A stretch of DNA of 64,000 nucleotides from Plantactinospora soyae. GTDB taxonomy: Bacteria; Actinomycetota; Actinomycetes; Mycobacteriales; Micromonosporaceae. Positions 7,930-15,453 of the stretch are shown one piece after another. Position 1 is the first letter of the stretch; every line of letters begins with the position of its first letter. The position numbers and the translations under genes were made by a program. The notes beneath the pieces are model-generated. The model had not been told where the DNA came from. It did no database searches and saw only the letters and a list, made by a program, of their open reading frames with translations. The stretch is from the NCBI RefSeq assembly GCF_014874095.1, contig NZ_JADBEB010000001.1:3348001-3412000 (forward strand), read 5' to 3'.

Positions 7930-9675
7930 GTGACAAAGACTCCCCAGGTCCCGCCGACCCCGCCGGCCGAGCTGCCGGGCACGCTCGGTGAACTTCGCGC
8001 CACCGGGCATCGGTACCGGAGCGTCAAGCAGGAACTCCGGGACAACCTGCTGGCCCGGCTCCGTTCCGGCGAGCCGCGCTTCCCCGGAATCGTCGGCTAC
8101 GACGAGACGGTGCTGCCCGAGGTGGAACGGGCGCTGCTGGCCGGGCACGATCTCGTGCTGCTCGGCGAGCGGGGACAGGGCAAGACCCGACTGATCCGGG
8201 CACTGGGTCAGTTGTTGGACGAATGGACCCCGGTGATCAAGGGTTCCGAGCTGAACGAACACCCGATGCACCCGCTGACCCCGGCGTCCCGCCGAACGGT
8301 CGAGGAGGCCGGCGAGGACCTGCCGATCGGCTGGTTGCACCGCTCGATGCGGTACGGCGAGAAGCTGGCCACCCCGGACACCAGCGTCGGCGACCTGATC
8401 GGTGACGTGGACCCGATCCGGGTCGCCCAGGGGCGTACTCTCGGCGACCCCGAGACGATCCACTTCGGGCTGGTACCCCGGACCAACCGTGGCATCTTCG
8501 CCGTCAACGAGCTGCCCGACCTGGCCGAACGGATCCAGGTGGCGCTGCTCAACGTGCTGGAGGAACGGGACATCCAGGTACGCGGCTACCAGCTCCGGCT
8601 GCCGCTGGACCTGCTGCTGGTGGCGAGCGCCAACCCGGAGGACTACACCAACCGGGGGCGGATCATCACACCGCTCAAGGACCGGTTCGGCGCCGAGATC
8701 CGGACCCACTACCCGCTGGACCTGGAGCTGGAACTGGAGCTGATCCGGCAGGAGGCGGCCCTGGTGTCGGCCGTGCCGGAGCACGTACTGGAGGTGCTGG
8801 CCCGGTTCGCCCGCGCGGTGCGGGAGTCGCCGTCGGTCGACCCCCGGTCCGGAGTCTCCGCCCGGTTCGCGATCGCCGCCGCCGAGACCGTCTCCGCCGC
8901 CGCCCTGCGCCGGGCCGGCCTGCTCGGCGCCGGTACCCCGGACGGTCAGCCCGCCGCCCCGGCGGACACCGAGCCGGTGGCCCGGGTCGGCGACGCGGTG
9001 TCGGTGACCAGCACCCTGCGCGGCAAGGTGGAGTTCGAGAGCGGCGAGGAGGGCCGGGAGATCGAGATCCTCGGTCACCTGCTGCGTACCGCCACCGCCG
9101 AGACGTTCCGGGCCCGCCTGGCCGGGCTGGACGTCTCCGGGTTCACCGCGCTGGTCGCCGACGGTGCGGTGATCGAGACCGGTGAACTGGTCGGCCCGAC
9201 CGAGCTGCTGCGTCAGGTGGGCACCGTACCGGGGCTCGCCAAGGCGCTGGACCGGCTCGGCCTCGGCGACGCGCCCACCCCCGCCGAGGCGGCGGCCGGA
9301 ATCGAGTTCGTCCTGGAGGGGCTGCACCTGACCCGGCGGCTGGCCAAGGACGTAACCGACGAGGGCCGTACCCGCTACGGCGGCCGGAGCCCCGACAGCG
9401 GCCGGCGGCCGGGCGGCGGTGACCGTGGCCCCCGTGGCGGTGGCGGCGGCCGTGGCGCCGGCGGTGACCGTGGCGCTGGCGGCGGCGGTGGCGGTGGCGG
9501 CGGCCGTGGCGCCGGCGGTGACCGTGGCGCTGGCGGCGGCCGTGGCGGTGGCGGCGGCCGTGGCGCCGGCGGTGACCGTGGCGCTGGCGGCGGCGGTGGC
9601 GGTGGCGGCGGCCGTGGCGCCGGCGGTGACCCGGACCTCGGCGGTCGCCCGGACCGCGACGACGACTGGGCCTGA
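7930..9675 (+). CDS. MoxR-type AAA+ ATPase with Gly/Arg-rich repeat tail
   Basis: A 581-residue protein from a leaderless GTG. It has Walker A GERGQGKT (79-86), a Walker B-like strand ending in NE (IFAVNELPDL, about 189-198), sensor-1 Asn in ASANPEDY (about 233-240) and an Arg finger in LKDRFG. These place it in the MoxR/magnesium-chelatase-like AAA+ group, which remodels partner proteins together with a vWA subunit. The MIDAS-bearing partner starts 2 nt after its stop codon, so the two form an operon. Residues after about 500 are a low-complexity GGGGRGAGGDRG tail made by a 54-bp minisatellite; such RGG-like tails can bind nucleic acid, but that is inference. Confidence 0.9.
   Translation: MTKTPQVPPTPPAELPGTLGELRATGHRYRSVKQELRDNLLARLRSGEPRFPGIVGYDETVLPEVERALLAGHDLVLLGERGQGKTRLIRALGQLLDEWTPVIKGSELNEHPMHPLTPASRRTVEEAGEDLPIGWLHRSMRYGEKLATPDTSVGDLIGDVDPIRVAQGRTLGDPETIHFGLVPRTNRGIFAVNELPDLAERIQVALLNVLEERDIQVRGYQLRLPLDLLLVASANPEDYTNRGRIITPLKDRFGAEIRTHYPLDLELELELIRQEAALVSAVPEHVLEVLARFARAVRESPSVDPRSGVSARFAIAAAETVSAAALRRAGLLGAGTPDGQPAAPADTEPVARVGDAVSVTSTLRGKVEFESGEEGREIEILGHLLRTATAETFRARLAGLDVSGFTALVADGAVIETGELVGPTELLRQVGTVPGLAKALDRLGLGDAPTPAEAAAGIEFVLEGLHLTRRLAKDVTDEGRTRYGGRSPDSGRRPGGGDRGPRGGGGGRGAGGDRGAGGGGGGGGGRGAGGDRGAGGGRGGGGGRGAGGDRGAGGGGGGGGGRGAGGDPDLGGRPDRDDDWA
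9439..9630 (+). repeat. 54-bp in-frame tandem repeat, about 3.6 copies
   Basis: Units begin at 9439, 9493, 9547 and 9601 with GGTGGCGGCGGCCGTGGCG. Each encodes 18 residues of Gly/Arg/Asp. The near-identity of the units suggests recent expansion, and their number may vary between strains. Confidence 0.9.
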
Positions 9676-9677
9676 GT

Positions 9678-11639
9678 ATGGCCGGCGGAAACCGCTTCCG
9701 GTACGGCTCCTGGCGCGGCGGACCCGATCCGCTGGCCCCGCCGTACGACGTCCGGGCCGCGGTCGACTCGGTCGGTGCCGAGGTGCTGGCCGGCGGCAGC
9801 CTGCGCGAGGCGCTGCGTAACCTGTTGCGGCGCGGGCCGCAGGACCGGGGCGGGCTCGACGACCTGGTCGCGCGGGCCCGGCGGATGCGGCGCGAGGCGT
9901 TGCGCCGGGGAGACCTGGACGGCGCGGTGACCCGCGCTCAGGCGCTGCTCGACCAGGCACTCGCCGCCGAACGTGACGAGTTGCGTGGCCGGGAGGACGA
10001 CGATGCCCGGTTCGCCGAGGCGGTGCTGGACAACCTGCCGTCCTCGACCGCGCGGGCGGTGGAGGAACTCTCCGGGTACGAGTGGACCAGCGACGAGGCC
10101 CGGGCCAGCTACCAGCAGATCCTGGACGGGCTGCGCCGGGACGTGTTGGAGCAGCGGTTCAGTGGACTCCAGGACGCGATGCGGGGCGCCGCCGACCCGG
10201 GCACGCAGCGCCGGCTCTCGGAGATGCTGGGCGACCTCAACGACCTGCTCGCCCGGCACGACCGGGGCGAGGACACCACCGACGCGTTCGCCGAGTTCAT
10301 GCGGCGGCACGGCGACTTCTTCCCGGAGAAGCCGGAGACGGTCGAGGAGTTGGTCGACGCCCTGGCCCGGCGGGCCGCCGCCGGGGAACGGCTGATGCGG
10401 TCGCTGACGCCGAGCCAACGCGAGGAACTGGCCCGGCTGATGGAGTCGTCGCTCGGGCCGGAACTGGCCGGGCAGCTCTCCGCGCTGGACGCCAACCTGC
10501 GGTCGTTGCGTCCGGACCTCGCCTGGGACCGGCGGGAACGGGTCCGGGGCGACCAACCGCTCGGCTACGGCGAGGCGGCCGGGGCGCTGGGCGAGATCGC
10601 CGACCTGGACGACCTGCTGGACCAGCTCGGCCAGGAGCATCCCGGGGCGACGCTGGACGACATCGACGTGGAGTCGGTGGCCCGCAACCTCGGCCGGGAC
10701 GCCGCCGACGACGTACGCCGGCTGCGGGAACTGGAGCGGGAGCTGCGCCGGCAGGGGTGGCTGACCCGGGGCGCGGACGGGTTGACGCTGAGCCCGAAGG
10801 CGCTGCGCCGGCTCGGTGGCACCGCGCTGCGCCGGATCTTCGCCGAACTCTCCACCGGACGTCGGGGCCAGCACGACCTGCGCTCGGCGGGGGCGGCCGG
10901 CGAGGTCACCGGGGCCTCCCGGCCCTGGGAGTACGGCGACGAGCAGCCGCTCGACGTGGTCCGGACGCTGGCCCGCGCGGTCCGGCGTTCCGGCGCCGGC
11001 GTTCCGGTGGCGCTCGCGGTGGAGGACTTCGAGGTGGTGGAGACGGAGCGTCGGGCCTCGGCGGCGGTGGCGCTCTGCGTCGACCTCTCCTTCTCGATGA
11101 TCTCCGAGGGACGTTGGGGGCCGATGAAGCAGACGGCGCTCGCCCTGTCCCACCTGGTCGCCACCCGGTTCCCGCAGGACGCCCTGCAGATCATCGGCTT
11201 CGGCCGCGAGGCGATGCCGTTGACCCAGCAGGAACTGGCCGCGGTCGAGCCGGACATGGTGCAGGGCACCAACCTGCAACACGCGCTGAAGCTGGCCGGT
11301 CGGCACCTGCGGCAGCATCCGGGTTCGGAGCCGGTGGTGCTGGTGGTCACCGACGGTGAGCCGACCGCGCACCTCGATCCGGAGTTCGGCGGTGCGGTGT
11401 TCAACTGGCCGTCGTTGCCGGAGACGATCGAGGCGACCGTGGTCGAAGTGGACAACCTGACCCGGTACGGCGCCACGATGAACCTGTTCATGCTGGGCGA
11501 GGACCCCGGACTGCGCCGGTTCGTCGACGCGGTGGCCCGGCGCTCGGGCGGCCGGGTGTTCACCCCGGAACTGGGCGACCTCGGCGAGTACGTCGTCTCC
11601 GACTACCTGCGCGCCCGGCGGGGTCGACGGGGGCGCTGA
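9678..11639 (+). CDS. vWA-domain protein, partner of the MoxR ATPase
   Basis: A 653-residue cytoplasmic protein starting 2 nt after the MoxR stop. The N-terminal 450 residues are helical and highly charged. The C-terminal vWA domain (about residues 460-640) has an intact MIDAS motif, CVDLSFSM (DxSxS), a conserved Thr in GTNLQHAL and the acidic VVTDGEPT strand. Metal-dependent ligand binding by the vWA domain, driven by the MoxR ring, is the known mode for this family. MoxR-vWA pairs serve in protein-complex assembly (CbbQ/CbbO-like) and also as cores of conflict systems. Nothing next to it gives the target. Strong pairing, unknown client. Confidence 0.9.
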   Translation: MAGGNRFRYGSWRGGPDPLAPPYDVRAAVDSVGAEVLAGGSLREALRNLLRRGPQDRGGLDDLVARARRMRREALRRGDLDGAVTRAQALLDQALAAERDELRGREDDDARFAEAVLDNLPSSTARAVEELSGYEWTSDEARASYQQILDGLRRDVLEQRFSGLQDAMRGAADPGTQRRLSEMLGDLNDLLARHDRGEDTTDAFAEFMRRHGDFFPEKPETVEELVDALARRAAAGERLMRSLTPSQREELARLMESSLGPELAGQLSALDANLRSLRPDLAWDRRERVRGDQPLGYGEAAGALGEIADLDDLLDQLGQEHPGATLDDIDVESVARNLGRDAADDVRRLRELERELRRQGWLTRGADGLTLSPKALRRLGGTALRRIFAELSTGRRGQHDLRSAGAAGEVTGASRPWEYGDEQPLDVVRTLARAVRRSGAGVPVALAVEDFEVVETERRASAAVALCVDLSFSMISEGRWGPMKQTALALSHLVATRFPQDALQIIGFGREAMPLTQQELAAVEPDMVQGTNLQHALKLAGRHLRQHPGSEPVVLVVTDGEPTAHLDPEFGGAVFNWPSLPETIEATVVEVDNLTRYGATMNLFMLGEDPGLRRFVDAVARRSGGRVFTPELGDLGEYVVSDYLRARRGRRGR

Positions 11640-11694
11640 ACTGCCCGCGCTTTTGTCGGTACCGCTGCCTACCTGGTTCGTTGCCCGCCGGGGC

Positions 11695-11700
11695 TAGGGT
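11695..11700 (+). promoter_or_regulatory. -10 box before the small peptide/YcaO genes
   Basis: TAGGGT lies in the 87-bp gap after the vWA stop. Transcription from about 11707 would give a leader of about 20 nt before the ATG at 11727, including a GGAG ribosome-binding site. The peptide and YcaO genes therefore probably have their own promoter. Confidence 0.45.
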
Positions 11701-11726
11701 CAGGTTTGGCAGGTGCGGAGATTCCG

Positions 11727-12008
11727 ATGCTGGCGTACGCCGGCGGAAGCGGGGCGTCCATGCAGACCACAAAGGTTGACCCGGTACCGACCCAGCCCGG
11801 CGCGGCCGCGCTCGCGGCGATCACCGACCTCGATCCGGCCAGCCTGCAACGGCTGCTGGAGTCGACCGGGTCGACGCCCGGCAGCGGGGTCCATCTCGAT
11901 CAGGTCCTGCCGGCCGGCACCACCCGTTCCAACGGGGACGGCGCCTCCGGCGCGGAGCCCACGGCCCAGGCCAACCCGGTTGCCTGCTGCCGGGTCCTGC
12001 CCGTCTGA
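11727..12008 (+). CDS. Candidate RiPP precursor peptide with Cys-Cys C-terminus
   Basis: A 93-residue peptide from ATG 11727 (GGAG 6 nt upstream); a second ATG at 11760 would give 82 residues. The middle forms an amphipathic helix (ITDLDPASLQRLLEST) such as RiPP leaders use for enzyme docking. The C-terminus is AQANPVACCRVLPV, a compact core with two adjacent Cys. It shares no clear similarity with a known precursor family that I can recall. It stops 27 bp before the YcaO start, in the same frame. The role is inferred from size, layout and neighbour, not from homology. It could instead be a small helper protein of YcaO. Confidence 0.5.
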   Translation: MLAYAGGSGASMQTTKVDPVPTQPGAAALAAITDLDPASLQRLLESTGSTPGSGVHLDQVLPAGTTRSNGDGASGAEPTAQANPVACCRVLPV

Positions 12009-12035
12009 GTCGCCCGTGTCTACCGGGACAACGAG

Positions 12036-13388
12036 TTGAGGCTCCGCGACCGGGTCGCCAAGGCGTACGGGTCGGGTGCGCACCGCGAGTACGCCGCCGA
12101 CTGGACGTACGCGCGACTGCGGCCGTACTTCCGGCATCTCGGGATCACCCGGCTGGCCGACATCAGCGGGCTGGACCGGGTCGGCATCCCGGTCTACCAG
12201 GCGATCGTTCCCGGGTCGATCGACCGCCTCTGTGTCTACAGCGGCAAGGGACCGACCCCGGTCGAGGCGCGGACGTCGGCCGTGATGGAGGTACTCGAGC
12301 GGTTCTCCGGCTGGCTGCCACTGCGGCCGACCACCATCGCCGCGTACCGGGAACTGGCGGCTGCCGGCCGGCCGGCCCTGCGCCCGGCCGAGCACAACCT
12401 CGGGCTGCTGCCGGCGTACCACGACGACCTGCCGATCTACTGGGTGACCGGGCACGACCTGCTCGCCGACCAGCCGGTACTGGTGCCGCACTCCGCCGTC
12501 TGCTACACCGGCTACCCCGGCGCGCCGCCCTGCTACGCCCTGACCACCAGCAACGGCCTGGCCTCCGGCAACAGTCTGGAGGAGGCGATCTTTCACGCAC
12601 TCTGCGAGTTGATTGAGCGGGACGCCATGACGATCGCCGAGATCGTCGGCAGTCGACTGGCCGGTGTCCTGGCCAGCGGGGTGGTCTCGCCGAACCTGAC
12701 GGCGCGGGAGGCGGCCCGGCTCACCACCGACCGGCAGCCCCGGCTCGACCCCGGTACGGTGCCGCCGTCCGTACGCCCGCTGGTGCGCCGGTTCGAGGAC
12801 GCCGGCCTGCGCCTGTACCTCTGGTCGATCGGCTCCGACCTCGGTGTTCCGACCGTCGCGGCGTACGCGTCCGAAGCGTCCGACGACACCGGCCGGCCGA
12901 CCTCGGACGACGGCGTCGGCCACGGCGCGCATCCCGACCTGGAAGTGGCGCTGACCCGGGCCATCACCGAGTGCGCCCAGAGTCGCGCCGTCGCCGCCGG
13001 GCCGATCAGGTCCGCGGCCGTACCGCCGGGTGACCGCGATGTCCCGATGGCGCCACGCCGCACGGCGATCCCGGACGGCGGTGGACTGATCCCGGTGTCG
13101 GAGCTGGCCTCCTATCCGAGTGACGACATCGTCGCCGACCTCCGGCTACTGCTGGACCGGCTGCGGGCGGCCGGGCTCGGCCGGGTGGTGGTGGTCGACC
13201 TGTCCCCGCCGGAGCTGCCGGGGCACGTCGTCCGGGTGCTCGTACCCGGCCTCGAATCCTGGGCCATCGACCGCTCGAAGCTCGGCGCCCGGGCGGCCGG
13301 GGCCTGGAGCCGGGCGGTCCGGGAACTCGGCGAGTTCGCCGGCCGGCCGGGGCTGCCGGATCGGCCAGGGGGCACCGGGCCGCGCTGA
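12036..13388 (+). CDS. YcaO-domain ATP-dependent cyclodehydratase-type protein
   Basis: A 450-residue protein starting at a TTG 27 bp after the peptide gene. YcaO ATP-binding motifs are present: YSGKGPTPVEARTSAVMEVLERF (68-90, split here by position), TSNGLASGNSLEEAIFHALCELIERD (about 170-195) and RAITECAQSRA (about 310). YcaO enzymes phosphorylate peptide amide bonds to make azolines, thioamides or amidines. The C-terminus ends in a Gly/Pro tail but lacks the PxPxP ending of azoline-forming members. No E1-like partner, TfuA or dehydrogenase is adjacent, so it resembles stand-alone YcaOs. The product chemistry is open. Confidence 0.88.
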   Translation: MRLRDRVAKAYGSGAHREYAADWTYARLRPYFRHLGITRLADISGLDRVGIPVYQAIVPGSIDRLCVYSGKGPTPVEARTSAVMEVLERFSGWLPLRPTTIAAYRELAAAGRPALRPAEHNLGLLPAYHDDLPIYWVTGHDLLADQPVLVPHSAVCYTGYPGAPPCYALTTSNGLASGNSLEEAIFHALCELIERDAMTIAEIVGSRLAGVLASGVVSPNLTAREAARLTTDRQPRLDPGTVPPSVRPLVRRFEDAGLRLYLWSIGSDLGVPTVAAYASEASDDTGRPTSDDGVGHGAHPDLEVALTRAITECAQSRAVAAGPIRSAAVPPGDRDVPMAPRRTAIPDGGGLIPVSELASYPSDDIVADLRLLLDRLRAAGLGRVVVVDLSPPELPGHVVRVLVPGLESWAIDRSKLGARAAGAWSRAVRELGEFAGRPGLPDRPGGTGPR

Positions 13389-13399
13389 CCCGGCGGCGG

Positions 13400-14635
13400 T
13401 CAGGCGACGGCGCTGCGAAGTCGGCGTACCGGTGAGGCGAGCAGGACTCCGAAGCCGAGCACCGCCGGCACGGTCAGCACGAGGTACGCGACCGGTACGC
13501 CGGCGGTCTCGGCGATCGCGCCGCCGATGATCGCGCCGAACGGCGTACCGCCCCAGGCGATCATCCGGCCGGTGGTGTTGACCCGGCCCTGCAACTCGTC
13601 CGGCGTCAACTGCTGGCGCACCGTGATGCCGTTGATGTTCGCGGTGGTTCGGCCGAACTCCCACCCGGTCCAGAGCAGCAGGGCGGCGGCGAAGACCGGG
13701 GCGACGGCCAACCCGACCAGCGCGGCGACGAAGATCCCGTACCCGATGATCGAGACAGCGCCCTGGCCGGCGGAGCGTCCGAACCGGGGTAGCAGCAGCG
13801 CCGCGAGCAGCGAGCCGACCGCGGCGGCGGCGTAGAGCAGCCCGACGCGCCAGTCCGTCGAGGTGACCGCGAGTACCTCGTCCGCGTGCACCACCAGTAG
13901 CCCGAACACGCCGCCGGCCGACAGCGAGAAGCCGAAGCCGGCCAGGCTGAGGGCGCGGATCATCGGCTGGCGCCACAGGTACCGCAACCCCTCGGCGATC
14001 TCCGCGCCCAACCGGCGGGTCCGGTCGGACCGTTCGATCGTCGGATCGAGACCGGCGCGCAACCGGAACAGCAGAGCCGCCGAGACCAGGTAGCTCGCCG
14101 CGTCCAGGCCGAGCACCAGGGTCGGGTCGGTCAGCGCGGCGAGCAGGCCGGCCACCGCTGGCATGGCGATGCTCAGCACGATCTCGGTCGACCAGAGCAG
14201 GCTGTTCGCCTCGGCCAGCTTCGCCCTGCCGACCAGCCGGGGCAGCGACCCCCAGGCGGCGGCGTCGAACCAGCAGAATCCGCAGCCGAGGCCGAACGCG
14301 ACCGCCAACACGTGCCAGGAGGTCAGCACGCCGAGGAGGTCGGCGAGCAGCAGTGTGCTCAGTAGCACCGCGCAGCCGAGGTCGGCACCGATCATCATCG
14401 CCCGGCGTCGCCACCGGTCCGCCGCCGCCCCGGCGAAGAGCCCGAACAGCAGGTACGGCACCGCCTGGACTCCGACCACCGCCGCCGTCATCGTCGCCGA
14501 GTCACTGAGCTGGTACGTCAGCAGCGGCAGCGCCACCAGGCTGGCCGCGGTACCCGCCTCCGAAATGGACCGGGAGCCGAACCAGCGCCGGAAGTCCGCG
14601 TCGGCGAGCAGTCCCGATGCCCGGCTGCCGATCAT
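13400..14635 (-). CDS. MFS transporter (MdtH/enterobactin-exporter-like)
   Basis: A 411-residue protein with twelve hydrophobic segments and the MFS loop motif GAAADRWRRRAMM between TM2 and TM3. The sequence pattern (FGSRSISEAGTAASLVALPLLTYQL at the start, GPANAFFQ-like loop replaced by GRVNTTGRMIAWGGTPFGAIIGG) is that of the MFS_3 efflux family common in actinomycetes. It converges on the YcaO gene with 11 bp between stops, so it might export the peptide product, but it is not in the same transcript. The start was taken at the ATG although the upstream ribosome-binding site is weak. Confidence 0.88.
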   Translation of the reverse strand: MIGSRASGLLADADFRRWFGSRSISEAGTAASLVALPLLTYQLSDSATMTAAVVGVQAVPYLLFGLFAGAAADRWRRRAMMIGADLGCAVLLSTLLLADLLGVLTSWHVLAVAFGLGCGFCWFDAAAWGSLPRLVGRAKLAEANSLLWSTEIVLSIAMPAVAGLLAALTDPTLVLGLDAASYLVSAALLFRLRAGLDPTIERSDRTRRLGAEIAEGLRYLWRQPMIRALSLAGFGFSLSAGGVFGLLVVHADEVLAVTSTDWRVGLLYAAAAVGSLLAALLLPRFGRSAGQGAVSIIGYGIFVAALVGLAVAPVFAAALLLWTGWEFGRTTANINGITVRQQLTPDELQGRVNTTGRMIAWGGTPFGAIIGGAIAETAGVPVAYLVLTVPAVLGFGVLLASPVRRLRSAVA

Positions 14636-14737
14636 CGGCGGCCCGGCCCGTCGACTCGCGCTCCGGCCGGTGGGGTGGCGCCAGCGGGGTTCGGCACGCG
14701 GTCACCGTAGCGACGTGTACCGATGGTGTCCACGGCC

Positions 14738-14870
14738 GCCGGTCGCGGTGCCGGCCGGATGCCACCGTCCGCGCCGCGCAGTACCGGCCCGACCTGCGTG
14801 CCGGTCGCGGTCCGGCCGGTCCGGGCCGGATGCCGCCGTCCGCGCCGGGCAATACCGGCCTGACCTGCGC
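14738..14870. repeat. Two 62-71-bp imperfect direct repeats
   Basis: Both units begin GCCGGTCGCGGT and end in ACCGGCC-TGACCTGCG (14738-14799 and 14800-14870). They differ by a short insertion and a few substitutions. They fill the divergent gap between the MFS and DinB-like genes. Confidence 0.75.
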
Positions 14871-14880
14871 GGATACGCCC

Positions 14881-14886
14881 TAGACT
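14881..14886 (+). promoter_or_regulatory. -10 box of a leaderless promoter for the DinB-like gene
   Basis: TAGACT is 7 nt before the ATG at 14894, placing the transcription start on the start codon. The second copy of the direct repeat ends just upstream and may supply the -35 region. Confidence 0.55.
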
Positions 14887-14893
14887 TGGTCGG

Positions 14894-15364
14894 ATGGAGA
14901 CGGCCGAGCTGCGCCGGGCGTACGCGGACCTGCTCGCCGAGGTGTCGGCCGGCGGGTTCGGGCCCCCGCCCCCCGGCGAGTTGACCGCCGAGCAGGTGGT
15001 GGTGCACCTCGCCGCCAACGACGAGTTGCTGGCCGAGGCGACCGAGGCGGTGCTGGCCGGCTCCCCGTGGGCGTACTACGACGCCCGGCCCACCCTCCGG
15101 CCCCAGTTGGACGCGATGATGCCGGCGCACGTCGGGTTGGCCGAGATGGCCGCCCGGCTACACGTCACCAGTGGCCGGCTCTGCGGGCTGGTGGACCGGC
15201 TCGGGCCGGAGGCGGAGACGCCGGTGGACTCGCATCTCCGGGAGGGCTTCGAGTTGCACATCGAGGAGTCCCTGCCGTGGGGGCGGATGCTCGACATCCA
15301 TGGTCGACTCCACCTACCGGCGCACCTCGAACAGCTGCGCGCCATGCGTACCGACCCCCGGTAG
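14894..15364 (+). CDS. DinB-like four-helix protein
   Basis: A 156-residue all-helical protein. It has His residues where DinB-fold enzymes place their metal triad: LTAEQVVVHLAANDE (about 33-48), LHIEE-like FELHIEESL (about 122) and GRLHLPAHLEQLRAM near the C-terminus. DinB/YfiT-fold proteins in actinobacteria include thiol-dependent (mycothiol/bacillithiol) enzymes, but many have no known role. The assignment rests on the spacing of these motifs and not on a strong match. It is a single gene, leaderless, followed by the CebR-like operator of the next gene. Confidence 0.55.
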   Translation: METAELRRAYADLLAEVSAGGFGPPPPGELTAEQVVVHLAANDELLAEATEAVLAGSPWAYYDARPTLRPQLDAMMPAHVGLAEMAARLHVTSGRLCGLVDRLGPEAETPVDSHLREGFELHIEESLPWGRMLDIHGRLHLPAHLEQLRAMRTDPR

Positions 15365-15371
15365 CCTTTCC

Positions 15372-15385
15372 TGGGAGCGTTCCCA
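15372..15385. promoter_or_regulatory. CebR-like operator (TGGGAGCG-TTCCCA)
   Basis: The 14-bp TGGGAGCGTTCCCA differs at one base from TGGGAGCGCTCCCA, the operator bound by the cellobiose-responsive repressor CebR in Streptomyces. It lies about 70 bp upstream of a secreted enzyme with a cellulose-binding module, which fits control by cellulose breakdown products. The binding is inferred. Confidence 0.7.
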
Positions 15386-15453
15386 TAGTGCGGGACACGT
15401 GGATCTAGGCGCGGTTGGCAGCATTACGTTCCTGTTAACCGATGGGAGTCAAT

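Noticed and set aside
7816-11372. Long minus-strand frames opposite MoxR and vWA
   Set aside because: They are the complement of conserved genes and of the Gly-rich repeat.
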